DNA from: Scybalousia_A sp045221575
GTDB taxonomy: Bacteria; Bacteroidota; Bacteroidia; Bacteroidales; P3
Reading direction: 5' to 3'
Length of the DNA stretch: 64,000 bases
NCBI GenBank assembly: GCA_045221575.1
Contig: JBGUWU010000024.1
Span: 14,056-78,055 of the forward strand
Made by a program: the position numbers and the translations under genes. Below the pieces are notes generated by a model. The model saw nothing but the letters and a program-made list of their open reading frames with translations, had not been told where the DNA came from and searched no databases. Positions 33,546-42,752 of the stretch are shown here, one piece after another (the stretch's first letter is position 1; each line of letters opens with the position of its first letter).

Positions 33546-36296
33546 TTTAATTTCCAGCCAATTTTTGCCTATTCCGTAATCCGCAATAACAGGAACGTTT
33601 TTTAATGGTAATGCTTCTTGCATAACCTTTGGCACAAGTTCTTTCATGATATTGATTTCTTCTTCTGGTATATCAAAAATCAACTCATCGTGTATTTGAA
33701 CAAGAAGTTTGCTCTTTAGATTACGTTCTTTTATCTCTTTGAAGATATTTACCATTGCAATCTTTATCATATCGGCACTTGTACCTTGAATTGTCATATT
33801 TACAGCATTGCGATTGTCAAAATTTCTTAGGTTTGCGTTTGCAGAATTGATGTTGTTTAAATAACGTCTTCTGTTTAGTAATGTCTCTGCATAGCCTTTC
33901 TCTCTTGCAAAAGCTATTCTTTTATTTATAAATTCTTCTACACTTGGGTAAGCAGCAAAATATTCATTGATAAGTTCTTGCGCTTGATTACGAGAGATAA
34001 GTAAAGATTCAGACAAACCAAATGCTGAGATACCATAAATAATTCCGAAATTTACACTTTTTGCAGAAGAACGCATTTCTTTTGATACTTCATTCTCATT
34101 TACATGATATATCTTTGCAGCAGTAGAAGTGTGAATATCTTTTCCTTGTTGAAAGTCATTGCAAAGATGTTTATCTTCCGACAAAGAAGCGATTATTCTT
34201 AACTCTATTTGAGAATAGTCAGCAGAAAGCAAGTAATGTCCTTCATAGTTAGGAACAAAAGCCCTGCGGATTTCTTTTCCTTGTTCAGAACGTATAGGTA
34301 TGTTTTGTAGATTAGGGTTGGCAGAAGATAATCTTCCTGTTGCAGTAGTCGCTTGATTGAAAGTTGTATGTATTCTTCCTGTTTTCTTGTTGATAAGCAA
34401 AGGAAGAGCATCTACGTATGTGTTTTTTAGTTTAGAAATCTTCCTCCAATTCAATATTAACGGAACTATTGGGTGATAAACAGCAAGTTTTTCTAACACA
34501 TCTTCAGAAGTTGAATAGTGTTTAGTTTTAGTTTTCTTTATCTTTTTACCGTTAGTTATATCTAATTTTTCAAATAAAATATTACCTAACTGAACAGATG
34601 AAGCAATATTAAACTTCTCTCCTGCATATTCAAAAATTTCTTGTTCTATAATATCTTTTTCTTGTTGAAGTAGTTGAGAATAATTCTTTAAAACCTTTTC
34701 ATCTACTTTAATACCCTCTTTTTCCATAGCCAAAAGCACATCGCTCAATGGCATTTCCACATTATAAAAAAGTTCTTCTAAGTTATCTTGTTTTAATCTC
34801 TGTTTAAATAATGGATATAGTTGAAAAATAATGTCGGCTTGCTCACAAATATAATCTCTTTCGTTGAGTTCAGTGTTCTTTTGTTTGACTATCATTTCAT
34901 AATTGAGATATATCTGCGACAAATCGTCTAACTTGCCTCTTTCTTCCGAAGAAATAAGATAGTGAGCCAACATAATATCAAAATTATCTCCCTTTGTGTT
35001 TATGTTTTTGTTGATTAAGGCGTGATTATTTTGCTTTATGTTATAGCAAATCTTTCTAATCTCAGAGTTTTCAAAGACCTCTTTTATCTCCTCCGTGATT
35101 GTATTATCTGTATTCAAAGGATAATAAAATGCTTTACCTTTTTCAACGCAGAAGGACAAAGCCTTAATCTCAAAATCCAAACTATCATCATTCGTCATTA
35201 AAGCAAATGCGAAGGCTTTTCTCGTTTTTATTATCCGTAAAACTTCTTCTATATTATTGTATGCAGAAGTGTAATTATGATTAACTTTATTTATATTTTC
35301 AAAGTTAGAAAAGGAAGAAAATAAATCAAGTTCTTGATTAAAAAGGCTTGACTTCTGTTCTTGAGAATTTGAAAATAAAGTATTAGAATCCTCGTTTTTT
35401 TGTTCAGAAACTTCGCTTTTTTTGTAGATATTGAAAAACCTTTCTGCAAATTTTCTAAATTCCAAATCATCAAACAAACGTTTACATTCTATAAAATCAG
35501 GTGTCTTTCTTTGAAAATCCTCTTCTTTTATTTCAATAGGAACATCTAAACGAATAGTTGCAAGTTTTTTGCTTAGCAAAGCTTGTTCTTTATTCTCTTC
35601 TATTGCTTTGCGAACACTATTAACAGTAATCTTGTCTGAGTTTTCAATAATATCTTCTATGCTATCAAATTGTTGCAATAAAGCTTTGGCTTTCTTTTCT
35701 CCAATACCTTTAACACCGGGAATATTATCTGAACTATCTCCCCATAAGCCAAGAATATCTATAACCTGTTCAGGCCTTTTTATCTCAAACTTTTCTAATA
35801 CTTCTTTTACTCCAAGTATTTGTTCTCCTAAACCCATACGTGGAAGTTTTAAAATAAAGATATTGTCTTCCACAAGCTGGGCATAGTCTTTGTCAGGCGT
35901 AACCATATAAACAGTAAAGCCCATTTTCTTACCTTTTTTTGCTAATGTTCCGATTACATCATCTGCTTCATAGCCTTCAATACCAATAGTCTTTATATTC
36001 ATAGCTTTAAGCAGTGCTTTAATATAAGGTAAGTTGCTTAGAATTTCCTCTGGACAAGCTTCTCTATTAGCTTTATAGTCTGCATACTCTTCCTTTCTGA
36101 AAGTGTCAGAGGAGACATCAAAACATACAGCCAACAAATCAGGTTCGTGTTTTTGAATAATATCAAACAGAGTGTTGAAAAAGCCGAGTGTTGCCGATGT
36201 GTTCAAACCTTTAGAGTTTATTCTTGGGTTCTTATTCAAAGCATAATAAGAACGAAAGATTAATGCCATTGCATCTATTAAAAATAATGACTTCAT
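33543..36296 (-). CDS. polA: DNA polymerase I with a decayed proofreading domain
   Basis: PolA fills gaps and removes RNA primers. The 917 residues comprise three parts. The N-terminal FEN/5' nuclease domain has LFLIDAMALIFRSYYAL, AVCFDVSSDTFRKEEYADYKANR (quoted in part), EADDVIGTLA and GLWGDSSDNIPG. A 3'-5' exonuclease-like domain spans about residues 350-500. The polymerase domain has SADYSQIELRIIASLS, RSSAKSVNFGIIYG and QIHDELIFDI. In the middle domain the metal-binding residues appear lost. The DxE motif reads MTN, the NIKYD segment reads NIKQN, and the YxxxD aspartate is Gln (YICEQAD). The protein should polymerise and nick-translate but not proofread. Gaps to its neighbours contain AATTAG arrays. 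Confidence 0.96.
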   Translation of the reverse strand: MKSLFLIDAMALIFRSYYALNKNPRINSKGLNTSATLGFFNTLFDIIQKHEPDLLAVCFDVSSDTFRKEEYADYKANREACPEEILSNLPYIKALLKAMNIKTIGIEGYEADDVIGTLAKKGKKMGFTVYMVTPDKDYAQLVEDNIFILKLPRMGLGEQILGVKEVLEKFEIKRPEQVIDILGLWGDSSDNIPGVKGIGEKKAKALLQQFDSIEDIIENSDKITVNSVRKAIEENKEQALLSKKLATIRLDVPIEIKEEDFQRKTPDFIECKRLFDDLEFRKFAERFFNIYKKSEVSEQKNEDSNTLFSNSQEQKSSLFNQELDLFSSFSNFENINKVNHNYTSAYNNIEEVLRIIKTRKAFAFALMTNDDSLDFEIKALSFCVEKGKAFYYPLNTDNTITEEIKEVFENSEIRKICYNIKQNNHALINKNINTKGDNFDIMLAHYLISSEERGKLDDLSQIYLNYEMIVKQKNTELNERDYICEQADIIFQLYPLFKQRLKQDNLEELFYNVEMPLSDVLLAMEKEGIKVDEKVLKNYSQLLQQEKDIIEQEIFEYAGEKFNIASSVQLGNILFEKLDITNGKKIKKTKTKHYSTSEDVLEKLAVYHPIVPLILNWRKISKLKNTYVDALPLLINKKTGRIHTTFNQATTATGRLSSANPNLQNIPIRSEQGKEIRRAFVPNYEGHYLLSADYSQIELRIIASLSEDKHLCNDFQQGKDIHTSTAAKIYHVNENEVSKEMRSSAKSVNFGIIYGISAFGLSESLLISRNQAQELINEYFAAYPSVEEFINKRIAFAREKGYAETLLNRRRYLNNINSANANLRNFDNRNAVNMTIQGTSADMIKIAMVNIFKEIKERNLKSKLLVQIHDELIFDIPEEEINIMKELVPKVMQEALPLKNVPVIADYGIGKNWLEIK

Positions 36297-36303
36297 TGTT
36301 CTG

Positions 36304-36340
36304 TTAATTAAAAATTAATAATTAAAAATTAGTAATTTTT
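36304..36340. repeat. AATTAGAA/AATTAGTA array, site d
   Basis: A degenerate array overlaps the end of the ligase-like gene and encodes its last residues (ITNF and the stop). Confidence 0.75.
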
Positions 36341-37920
36341 GTTTCAAGTTGTGGTATAAAATACTGCTTTATCTCTTTATTGGAGAAAGCAAACAGAGAA
36401 AAGAACAAGACAAAAAACATTCTTCCTGCCATCATTCTTAACGCACTCTCTACAAACATATAACAAATACAGATAAATATAAATATAATAAAGTATCTAT
36501 TTTTCCAAAGACGAAGTTTTATTATAGGATAAGTGCAAAGTGCAATAAAAACAAGCAATCCAAGTATTCCAAAATTAACTAAAAGATAAATAAATTGGTT
36601 GTGAGGGTCAGCATCTTCCACTTCTAAATAAGGATAATCCTTTCTTAATTGGTTTTTGAGTTCTTTCTTTGCATCAGAGGTTCCTGTTCCTAAAAAAATA
36701 TTTTGTTTTGCGACTTTTAAAGCACTGTTTATCATAGCGAATCTTTGAATAAGAGATTTGTCTTTTACGTTTTTTGTGTTGATAAATCGTTCGAATTCAA
36801 AGAAAGTCTGATATAAGCGAGGTCTTAGCGAAAATCTTTCTGTATAAACTATATTTGCCACTCCGTGATATATGTTCTCTAAGTCTTTATCGGTAAGTTG
36901 TCTTATGGAATAGGCGTCTTTGTGTAGCCCTTTAGAGTTTAAGTAACGATAAATCAAGTCTTCGTATGAATAAAGAGAGTCTTTGCAAAATTTTTTTATG
37001 CTTTTGCCGGTACGTTTTTCCCATTCTGATTCCACTTCTTGACGACATACATAGTTATTTACCAAGTATCCGTTTTCAATAAAATTATCATCTATCCCGC
37101 TATATGTGTTTCCGTCTGGCGTTTTTATGATTTTATTTCCAATGAAAGCTTCTTTTACTTTGAAATAACTGTTGTGTTCTCTATATATCCAAAAACTTAA
37201 ACCAACAAGACAAGCTATTATAATGCATGACAAAATAATATTTACTTTGTTCTTTTTAGTTGCGGCTAAATAAACAAGTTCAATGATGGCAAACAAAATT
37301 AAGGCAATTAAACCACTGAGCATTTGCATTATAATCAAAAACACTATAATCCAAATGATGATAGGGATTATTATTTTTCTATATTTTTTTGTATTATAAA
37401 CATAAATAAATAGAACAATTGTAATAAAAGCACTATTTAAAGCAAATGCTATATGTCTTGCTCCTGGTATAAGATGACGAATATCTGCATAATGTGTAAA
37501 AACATAATTAAATAAACCTACAATTGTTCCTAATAGACAAAAAAATACGTATATAACGAAAAAAGAAGTAATTACGTTTTTTTTAAGAGGAGAACATAAT
37601 GCAATAAAAACAGGTACGGTAAGAAAAGAAACTTCATGTGTTATTATATGCCACGCTTCTTTTGTATCACTTGACCATAATGTACCTATAATATCTAAGA
37701 TAAATACAGAAGAAATGCAGATTGCAGGAATGATTTTCTTAGAAAAGCCATTGAAACTATACTTCCATAAGACCAAACACAAAAATATACCAATAATAAT
37801 CAAACCTCTTGCCACACTTGCCACAAAAGGAGAATAAAACATTCCGAAAACAAGCAAAGAAAGGCAAACTACAAGCCACCAATCTCTAAAATTCCAATCT
37901 CTAAAAAAACTTCTTAACAA
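36322..37920 (-). CDS. O-antigen ligase-like polytopic membrane protein
   Basis: A 532-residue inner-membrane protein with about eleven hydrophobic helices and one long periplasmic loop (about residues 235-425, containing RQEVESEWEKRTG and RLYQTFFEFERF). Near the C-terminal end of that loop is DADPHNQFIYLLVNFGILGLLVF, here quoted as DPHNQFIYLLVNFG. This is the hallmark of the Wzy_C/WaaL O-antigen ligase-polymerase family, whose histidine is essential. Such proteins transfer an undecaprenyl-linked glycan to lipid A core, or polymerise it, at the periplasmic face. No other glycan-assembly gene lies next to it. It heads the operon with polA. Confidence 0.85.
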   Translation of the reverse strand: MLRSFFRDWNFRDWWLVVCLSLLVFGMFYSPFVASVARGLIIIGIFLCLVLWKYSFNGFSKKIIPAICISSVFILDIIGTLWSSDTKEAWHIITHEVSFLTVPVFIALCSPLKKNVITSFFVIYVFFCLLGTIVGLFNYVFTHYADIRHLIPGARHIAFALNSAFITIVLFIYVYNTKKYRKIIIPIIIWIIVFLIIMQMLSGLIALILFAIIELVYLAATKKNKVNIILSCIIIACLVGLSFWIYREHNSYFKVKEAFIGNKIIKTPDGNTYSGIDDNFIENGYLVNNYVCRQEVESEWEKRTGKSIKKFCKDSLYSYEDLIYRYLNSKGLHKDAYSIRQLTDKDLENIYHGVANIVYTERFSLRPRLYQTFFEFERFINTKNVKDKSLIQRFAMINSALKVAKQNIFLGTGTSDAKKELKNQLRKDYPYLEVEDADPHNQFIYLLVNFGILGLLVFIALCTYPIIKLRLWKNRYFIIFIFICICYMFVESALRMMAGRMFFVLFFSLFAFSNKEIKQYFIPQLETKITNF

Positions 37921-38046
37921 AATATTCTTACGATTTGATTAAACATTACATAAAACGCAAAAACGATTCTTTTATTGTTTTTTACATATAAAGCAATAAA
38001 TCTTTGAAATATGCTTTTCAGTGTAGAATAATCAAGAGGAAATTTT

Positions 38047-38130
38047 GCCAATCTTCATTTATTTTTCACCACTAAAACGAAGATTGGCGTGAAAAAAACG
38101 AAAAACGGTAGAAAGAATTTTAACTTTGGA
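38047..38130. repeat. Phased 21-bp repeat element, locus 4
   Basis: Left half: GCCAAT and ACCACT start at 38047 and 38068. Right half, opposed: ATTGGC, AACGGT and TTTGGA start at 38083, 38104 and 38125. All steps are 21 bp. GCCAATCTTC and GAAGATTGGC form a 10-bp inverted repeat across the two halves. The 345-bp gap between the ligase-like gene and glmS otherwise holds only AT-rich promoter sequence. Confidence 0.82.
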
Positions 38131-38197
38131 TTTGTAAAAATGAACTTGTATTTGTATTTTTTCTTTGTATTTTTATTTAGAATTGATTTTTATTTTG

Positions 38198-38205
38198 TAC
38201 TTTTG
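38198..38205 (+). promoter_or_regulatory. -7 promoter element for glmS
   Basis: TACTTTTG, 61 bp before the ATG at 38267. No glmS ribozyme-like conserved core is recognisable in the short leader. Confidence 0.5.
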
Positions 38206-38266
38206 CAGATGTTAAATTTTAGATTTAGAAAAAACAATTAGTAAACAAAAATAAAATTTATAGATT

Positions 38267-40114
38267 ATGTGTGGTATAGTTGGATATTTGGGGACTAGAG
38301 ATGCATTCCCTATTCTTATAAAAGGATTACATCGTTTGGAATATAGAGGTTACGACTCTGCAGGTGTAGCCTTAGTTGATGAAGATGGAAATCTTAATGT
38401 TTATAAAACAAAAGGAAAAGTTTCCAATTTAGAAGACTATTGTAGGGATAAAAATATTAAAGGTACGGTAGGAATTGCTCATACTCGTTGGGCAACTCAT
38501 GGAGAGCCTTCTGATAAAAATGCTCACCCACACTATTCTCAAAGTAAGAATATAGCCTTAATTCATAATGGAATCATAGAAAACTATCTTACATTAAAAA
38601 AGTTCTTGATTTCTAAAGGTTATGAGTTTAAAAGCGAAACAGATACTGAGGTTCTTGTACAACTGATAGAGTATATGATGCAAGAGCATAAACTTTCTTT
38701 GTTTGATGCAGTTTATCAAGCATTAACACAAGTAACAGGCGCTTATGCAATAGGAGTTATTGAAAAAAATAATCCAGATATTCTCATCACAGCACGAATA
38801 GCTTCTCCATTGATTATTGGAGTTGGAGAAAATGAATATTTGCTTGGTTCAGATGCATCTCCTATCGTGGAATACACAAAGAACGTTATCTATCCTGAAG
38901 ACCGACAAGTAATAAAAATAGAGAGAGGCAAAGGAGTTGAAATTCACTCCTTGGACAACGAAAAATTGATTAAACCAGAGATAAAGCAAATACAACTATC
39001 TTTAGATGATATAGAAAAGGGAGGATTTGACCATTTTATGCTTAAAGAGATATTTGAGCAACCAAAGAGTCTTGCTCTTTGTATGAATGGACGTCTTCAA
39101 AGAGAACAAAAAGAAATAATTCTTAACGGAATACAAGAATATGGTGATGTATTTGCAAAAGCAAGAAGAATACTTATTAGTGCTTGTGGAACTTCTTGGC
39201 ATGCTGGCTTAATAGGAAAGTATCTTTTTGAAACACTTTGTAGGATTCCTGTCGAGGTAGAGGTTGCTTCTGAGTTCCGTTATAGAAATCCTGTTATTTA
39301 TTCTGATGATGTTCTTATAGCAATATCTCAATCTGGAGAAACAGCAGATACTCTTGCAGCGATGGAACTTGCAAAAAAACAAGGAGCATTTATTTATGGT
39401 ATCTGTAATGTTGTAGGTTCTTCTGTAGCACGTCTTACTGACAGTGGAACTTATACTCATGCTGGTCCGGAAATAGGTGTTGCTTCTACAAAAGCTTTTA
39501 CCACACAAGTATGTGTTCTTGCTATGACAGCACTTGCTTTAGCTAAGAAAATGAAAACGATAACTGATGAAGAATATCATAGAATTGTTTCTGAACTTTG
39601 CAATATTGAAACAAAGATAGAGAAGATTCTTGAAAAAGTAGATGAGATAAAAGAAATCTCAAAGATATTTACTTATGCAAGAAACTTCCTTTACTTAGGT
39701 AGAGGTTTCAATTATCCTGTTGCAATGGAAGGTGCTTTGAAACTAAAAGAGATATCTTATATCCATGCAGAAGGTTATCCTGCAGCAGAAATGAAACACG
39801 GTCCTATAGCCTTAATAGATGAAGAAATGCCAATTGTTGTTGTTGCTCCACATTATAAGATGTACAATAAGATATTAAGTAATGTTCAAGAAGTAAAAGC
39901 AAGAAAAGGAAGAATTATTGCTATTGTAACAGAAGGAGATGTGGAAATTAAAAAGCAAGCGGACTACGTTATAGAGATACCTGAAACTGAAGAATGTTTA
40001 TCTCCACTTCTTACAGTTATACCTCTTCAACTTCTTTCTTATTACATAGCAATTGCAAAAGGAAGAAATGTTGATCAACCTCGTAACCTTGCAAAATCAG
40101 TAACAGTAGAATAA
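38267..40114 (+). CDS. glmS: Glutamine-fructose-6-phosphate aminotransferase (isomerizing)
   Basis: GlmS makes glucosamine-6-phosphate from fructose-6-phosphate and glutamine, the entry to peptidoglycan and LPS amino sugars. The 615-residue protein has Cys2 as the amidotransferase nucleophile (MCGIVGYLG). The rest of the Ntn domain has RLEYRGYDSAG, HTRWATHG, NAHPH and SETDTEVL. Two SIS domains carry ACGTSWHAGL, SQSGETADTLAA and EGALKLKEISYIHAEGYPAAEMKHGP (quoted as KLKEISYIHAEGY). It ends with the invariant NLAKSVTVE. Length and start are exact for the family. Confidence 0.98.
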   Translation: MCGIVGYLGTRDAFPILIKGLHRLEYRGYDSAGVALVDEDGNLNVYKTKGKVSNLEDYCRDKNIKGTVGIAHTRWATHGEPSDKNAHPHYSQSKNIALIHNGIIENYLTLKKFLISKGYEFKSETDTEVLVQLIEYMMQEHKLSLFDAVYQALTQVTGAYAIGVIEKNNPDILITARIASPLIIGVGENEYLLGSDASPIVEYTKNVIYPEDRQVIKIERGKGVEIHSLDNEKLIKPEIKQIQLSLDDIEKGGFDHFMLKEIFEQPKSLALCMNGRLQREQKEIILNGIQEYGDVFAKARRILISACGTSWHAGLIGKYLFETLCRIPVEVEVASEFRYRNPVIYSDDVLIAISQSGETADTLAAMELAKKQGAFIYGICNVVGSSVARLTDSGTYTHAGPEIGVASTKAFTTQVCVLAMTALALAKKMKTITDEEYHRIVSELCNIETKIEKILEKVDEIKEISKIFTYARNFLYLGRGFNYPVAMEGALKLKEISYIHAEGYPAAEMKHGPIALIDEEMPIVVVAPHYKMYNKILSNVQEVKARKGRIIAIVTEGDVEIKKQADYVIEIPETEECLSPLLTVIPLQLLSYYIAIAKGRNVDQPRNLAKSVTVE

Positions 40115-40118
40115 TAAA

Positions 40119-40136
40119 AATTAGAAATTAGTAATA
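40119..40136. repeat. AATTAGAA/AATTAGTA array, site e
   Basis: A short two-unit array begins 5 bp after the glmS stop codon. Confidence 0.6.
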
Positions 40137-40150
40137 GAACTTTTTAATCT

Positions 40151-40588
40151 ATGAGAAAGAAAGTAGTTATAGTTGTTTTGTCTTTATTGTTTATCTTACC
40201 TAATATAAAGGCTCAAGATTGGGGGATAGGTGCAAGATTAGGATATTGGGAAGATATGGCTTACTCTTTGGACGTGAAGAAATACAATATTAACTCTTCT
40301 TTGGAGTTTATTGGAACTTATTACGACAACAATAATATTGAATTTACTTTTCTTTATGAATGGAAGACAAAGTTTTGTAAGCATTTTGACTTCTACTATG
40401 GTTATGGAGCAAGTGTTGGAGATTGGGATAATGATTTAGGTTTTGGACTTAATGGAGTATTAGGAGTAGAATATTTTATTCCTTTGACAAAGTTCAGCCT
40501 TGCAGTTGATTGGGTTCCACAATTAAGACTTATACCCGAAAGAGATTTTATGGGTAATTTATCTTTTATTATCAAATACTATTTTTAA
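40151..40588 (+). CDS. Small outer-membrane beta-barrel protein
   Basis: A 145-residue exported protein (signal peptide ending NIKAQ). About eight amphipathic strands alternate with short turns (WGIGARLGYWEDMAYSL, FDFYYGYGASVGDWD, GFGLNGVLGVEYFIP, NLSFIIKYYF). The terminal Phe is the usual outer-membrane barrel assembly signal. The size fits an eight-stranded OmpA/OmpX-like barrel without a periplasmic domain. Function is unknown. It is 36 bp after glmS and probably shares its transcript. Confidence 0.72.
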   Translation: MRKKVVIVVLSLLFILPNIKAQDWGIGARLGYWEDMAYSLDVKKYNINSSLEFIGTYYDNNNIEFTFLYEWKTKFCKHFDFYYGYGASVGDWDNDLGFGLNGVLGVEYFIPLTKFSLAVDWVPQLRLIPERDFMGNLSFIIKYYF

Positions 40589-40711
40589 TAATTAGAAATT
40601 AGAAATTAGAAATTGCAGGGAAGTCCCTGCTGGCAATAATGCATAACGACTAATATTTAATCGTTAATCCGCAATTTCTAATTACTAAGTTCTAATTACT
40701 AATTTCTAATT
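40588..40711. repeat. Mosaic repeat element, site f (inverted AATTAG arms plus core)
   Basis: The left arm, an AATTAGAA array (40588-40614), and the right arm, its inverse (40671-40711), form an inverted repeat meeting at ..AGAAATTGC and GCAATTTCT... Between them are a perfect 6-bp hairpin GCAGGG-AAGT-CCCTGC (40615-40630) and the core GCATAACGACTAA...CGTTAATCCGC (40641-40672). The core recurs at 42085 and, inverted, at 63948. It separates two plus-strand genes. Confidence 0.87.
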
Positions 40712-40725
40712 AAACTAAGTGTATT

Positions 40726-41940
40726 ATGGCTGAGAATAAATGCAAGATAATCAACGATCCTGTTTATGGGTTTATTAGTATTCCCAAAGAGGAGTTGTAT
40801 GATTTAATTCAGAGTCCATATATTCAGCGATTAAGACGTATAAAACAGCTTGGACTTAGCAATCTTGTATATCCTGGAGCAGAACATACACGTTTTTCTC
40901 ATTCTATCGGTGCAATGCATCTTATGTCTCAAGCTTTAACTGTTTTAAAAGAGAAAGGAGAAAGCATAACGGAAGAAGAGAGTCTTGCTTCTTTGGAAGC
41001 TATACTTCTGCATGATATAGGACATGCTCCTTTTTCTCATTGCTTAGAGAGTTTCTTTTTCGATTGTTCTCATGAGGAATTGTCTTTGCAGTTTATGAAA
41101 GAACTAAAAGTAAGTAAGACTGTTATAGATATATTCTCAGACAAATATGAAAAAGGTTTTCTGCATGAGTTAGTTTCTTCTCAAGTAGATACAGATCGAT
41201 TGGATTATCTTACAAGAGATAGTTTCTTTACAGGAGTAAGTGAGGGCGTAATAGGAACAGATAGAATATTAAAGATGTTCTCTGTTTATAATGATGAGTT
41301 AGTAATAGATGAAAAAGGTATATATTCTATAGAGAAGTTTATTATCTCACGACGTTTGATGTATTGGCAAGTGTATATGCACAAAACGGTTGTCGGTGCG
41401 GATTGCTTATTACAGAATATATTAAAGAGAGCAAAGTTTTTGGCAGAGAATAATGATTTGTGTGTTGAAGAGTTTCCTATAACAGAGCATTTAAGATATT
41501 TCTTAGAACAAGGAACAAGAACGATTAATGACAAGCAAGCGATAGAACATTATATCCTTTTAGATGATACAGATATATGGTCATCGATAAAAGTATGGAC
41601 ATTACATAAAGATAGGATACTTTCGTTGTTATCTAAGAAGTTAGTCAATAGAGATTTGGGGCACTTGAAAATACAACAACAGCCTTTCAGTCCTGATGAT
41701 TTAGAACAGAAAAGACTATCTTTGAAAAATAAGTATAACAATGAATTTTCTTTACAGGAGATAGAAGAATATTTCTCTGCAACTAATGAATTGCACAATA
41801 GAGCTTATAGTTTTGACGATAGGAAGATAAATATATTATATAAGAATGGTGAGATAAAAGAAATATATGAAGCTTCAGACCAATTAGATAAAAACTTTCT
41901 ATCTAAATATATTAGAAAATACTACTACTACTTTATTTAA
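40726..41940 (+). CDS. HD-domain phosphohydrolase (SAMHD1/dGTPase-like)
   Basis: A 404-residue soluble hydrolase. The HD metal site is complete: His in EHTRFSHSIGAMHLM, His-Asp in AILLHDIGHAPFSHCLE, and the distal Asp in SSQVDTDRLDYLTRDS. The N-terminal INDPVYGFISIPKEELYDLI followed by SPYIQRLRRIKQLG is typical of the bacterial relatives of SAMHD1. Those usually remove triphosphate from dNTPs or act on related nucleotides. A role in dNTP pool control is likely; the exact substrate cannot be told. It follows a mosaic repeat, and another directly follows its stop, which is part of the TAATTAG motif. Confidence 0.87.
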   Translation: MAENKCKIINDPVYGFISIPKEELYDLIQSPYIQRLRRIKQLGLSNLVYPGAEHTRFSHSIGAMHLMSQALTVLKEKGESITEEESLASLEAILLHDIGHAPFSHCLESFFFDCSHEELSLQFMKELKVSKTVIDIFSDKYEKGFLHELVSSQVDTDRLDYLTRDSFFTGVSEGVIGTDRILKMFSVYNDELVIDEKGIYSIEKFIISRRLMYWQVYMHKTVVGADCLLQNILKRAKFLAENNDLCVEEFPITEHLRYFLEQGTRTINDKQAIEHYILLDDTDIWSSIKVWTLHKDRILSLLSKKLVNRDLGHLKIQQQPFSPDDLEQKRLSLKNKYNNEFSLQEIEEYFSATNELHNRAYSFDDRKINILYKNGEIKEIYEASDQLDKNFLSKYIRKYYYYFI

Positions 41941-42172
41941 TTAGAAATTAGAAATTGGGGTGGCTTCAAAGAAGACGGCCAAATTACTTTCATTAATTAG
42001 TAATTAATGAATAATGAGAAATTATTAATTAGTAATAAGCGAAGATGTAGAAACACACTTGCAGGCAGTAATGCTGACAATAACGCATAGCGACTAAGAT
42101 TTGTAATCGTTAATCCCAAAATTACTAATTAATTTCTAATTTCTAATTACTAATTTCTAATTATTAATTAGG
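41938..42172. repeat. Mosaic repeat element, site g
   Basis: The element fills the gap between convergent genes. In order it holds an AATTAGAA array; one 43-bp-type module from 41957 (GGGGTGGCTTCAAAGAAGAC, then GGCCAAATTAC); further AATTAGTAATT words; a TGCTGACAATAACGCATAGCG segment leading into the core at 42085-42116; and an inverse array (42120-42172). It supplies the TAA stop context of the HD gene and the last codons of recO. Confidence 0.87.
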
Positions 42173-42750
42173 TGTAGGATTTCTTGTGATTGTATTTGTT
42201 TGTGATTTGTTATATGTTCTTTGTAAAATTCTAAAAACAAAGATAATCTGTCATTTCTTTCTTGTTTAGATGATGTAAAAGGAGAAAGATTGTTGGGCTC
42301 AAAGCCTAATATCTTTGCAAATTCATATAAAAAAAACAGATGAAAGTCTTTCATTTCCTTGTCTGTTTTATTGTTTAGGTCAATAATAGAATCATAAAGA
42401 AAAGAATATATATTCTCGTCTTTCATCTCTTCTCTTAGAGACAGGATTATTACTTCAGTGATGAAAAAGACCAAAGAGGATTTAATGATATTACAGTAAA
42501 TATTGTTGAGATTTTCCAGAATGCTCACCTCCTTTAGTTGAGATATATTGCTTTTATTATTAACGTATGCAACAATATTCAGTAACTGCATTGGTTGAAA
42601 AAGAGAGGAATGAATAGTAGCATTCTTTTTTCTTCCACCTTTAATAATAAAAGATTTAAGGCCCCAATCTTTAGTGTAGATTTGCACGATGTTGCTACTT
42701 TCCCTATAAGGAATAGACTTTAATACTATGCCTTCTGTTTTCTCTAACAT
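42157..42750 (-). CDS. recO: DNA repair protein RecO (short form)
   Basis: RecO with RecF and RecR loads RecA onto SSB-covered gaps. The 197-residue protein starts with the family's N-terminal OB-fold (EKTEGIVLKSIPYRESSNIVQIYT, quoted as GIVLKSIPYRESSNIV; LKSFIIKGGRKKN). It continues with the helical middle (NIIKSSLVFFITEVIILSL, FHLFFLYEFAKILGFEPN) and ends SLFLEFYKEHI...EILHLI. Typical relatives are about 240 residues. The C-terminal helix is still there, so about 40 residues seem to be missing internally, just after GFEPN, where many homologues carry an extra loop. The last codons are formed by an AATTAG array. Confidence 0.88.
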   Translation of the reverse strand: MLEKTEGIVLKSIPYRESSNIVQIYTKDWGLKSFIIKGGRKKNATIHSSLFQPMQLLNIVAYVNNKSNISQLKEVSILENLNNIYCNIIKSSLVFFITEVIILSLREEMKDENIYSFLYDSIIDLNNKTDKEMKDFHLFFLYEFAKILGFEPNNLSPFTSSKQERNDRLSLFLEFYKEHITNHKQIQSQEILHLINN

Positions 42751-42752
42751 TT

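Noticed and set aside
38206..38266. glmS ribozyme
   Set aside because: The leader after the -7 box is only about 55 nt, AT-rich, and shows no ribozyme core.
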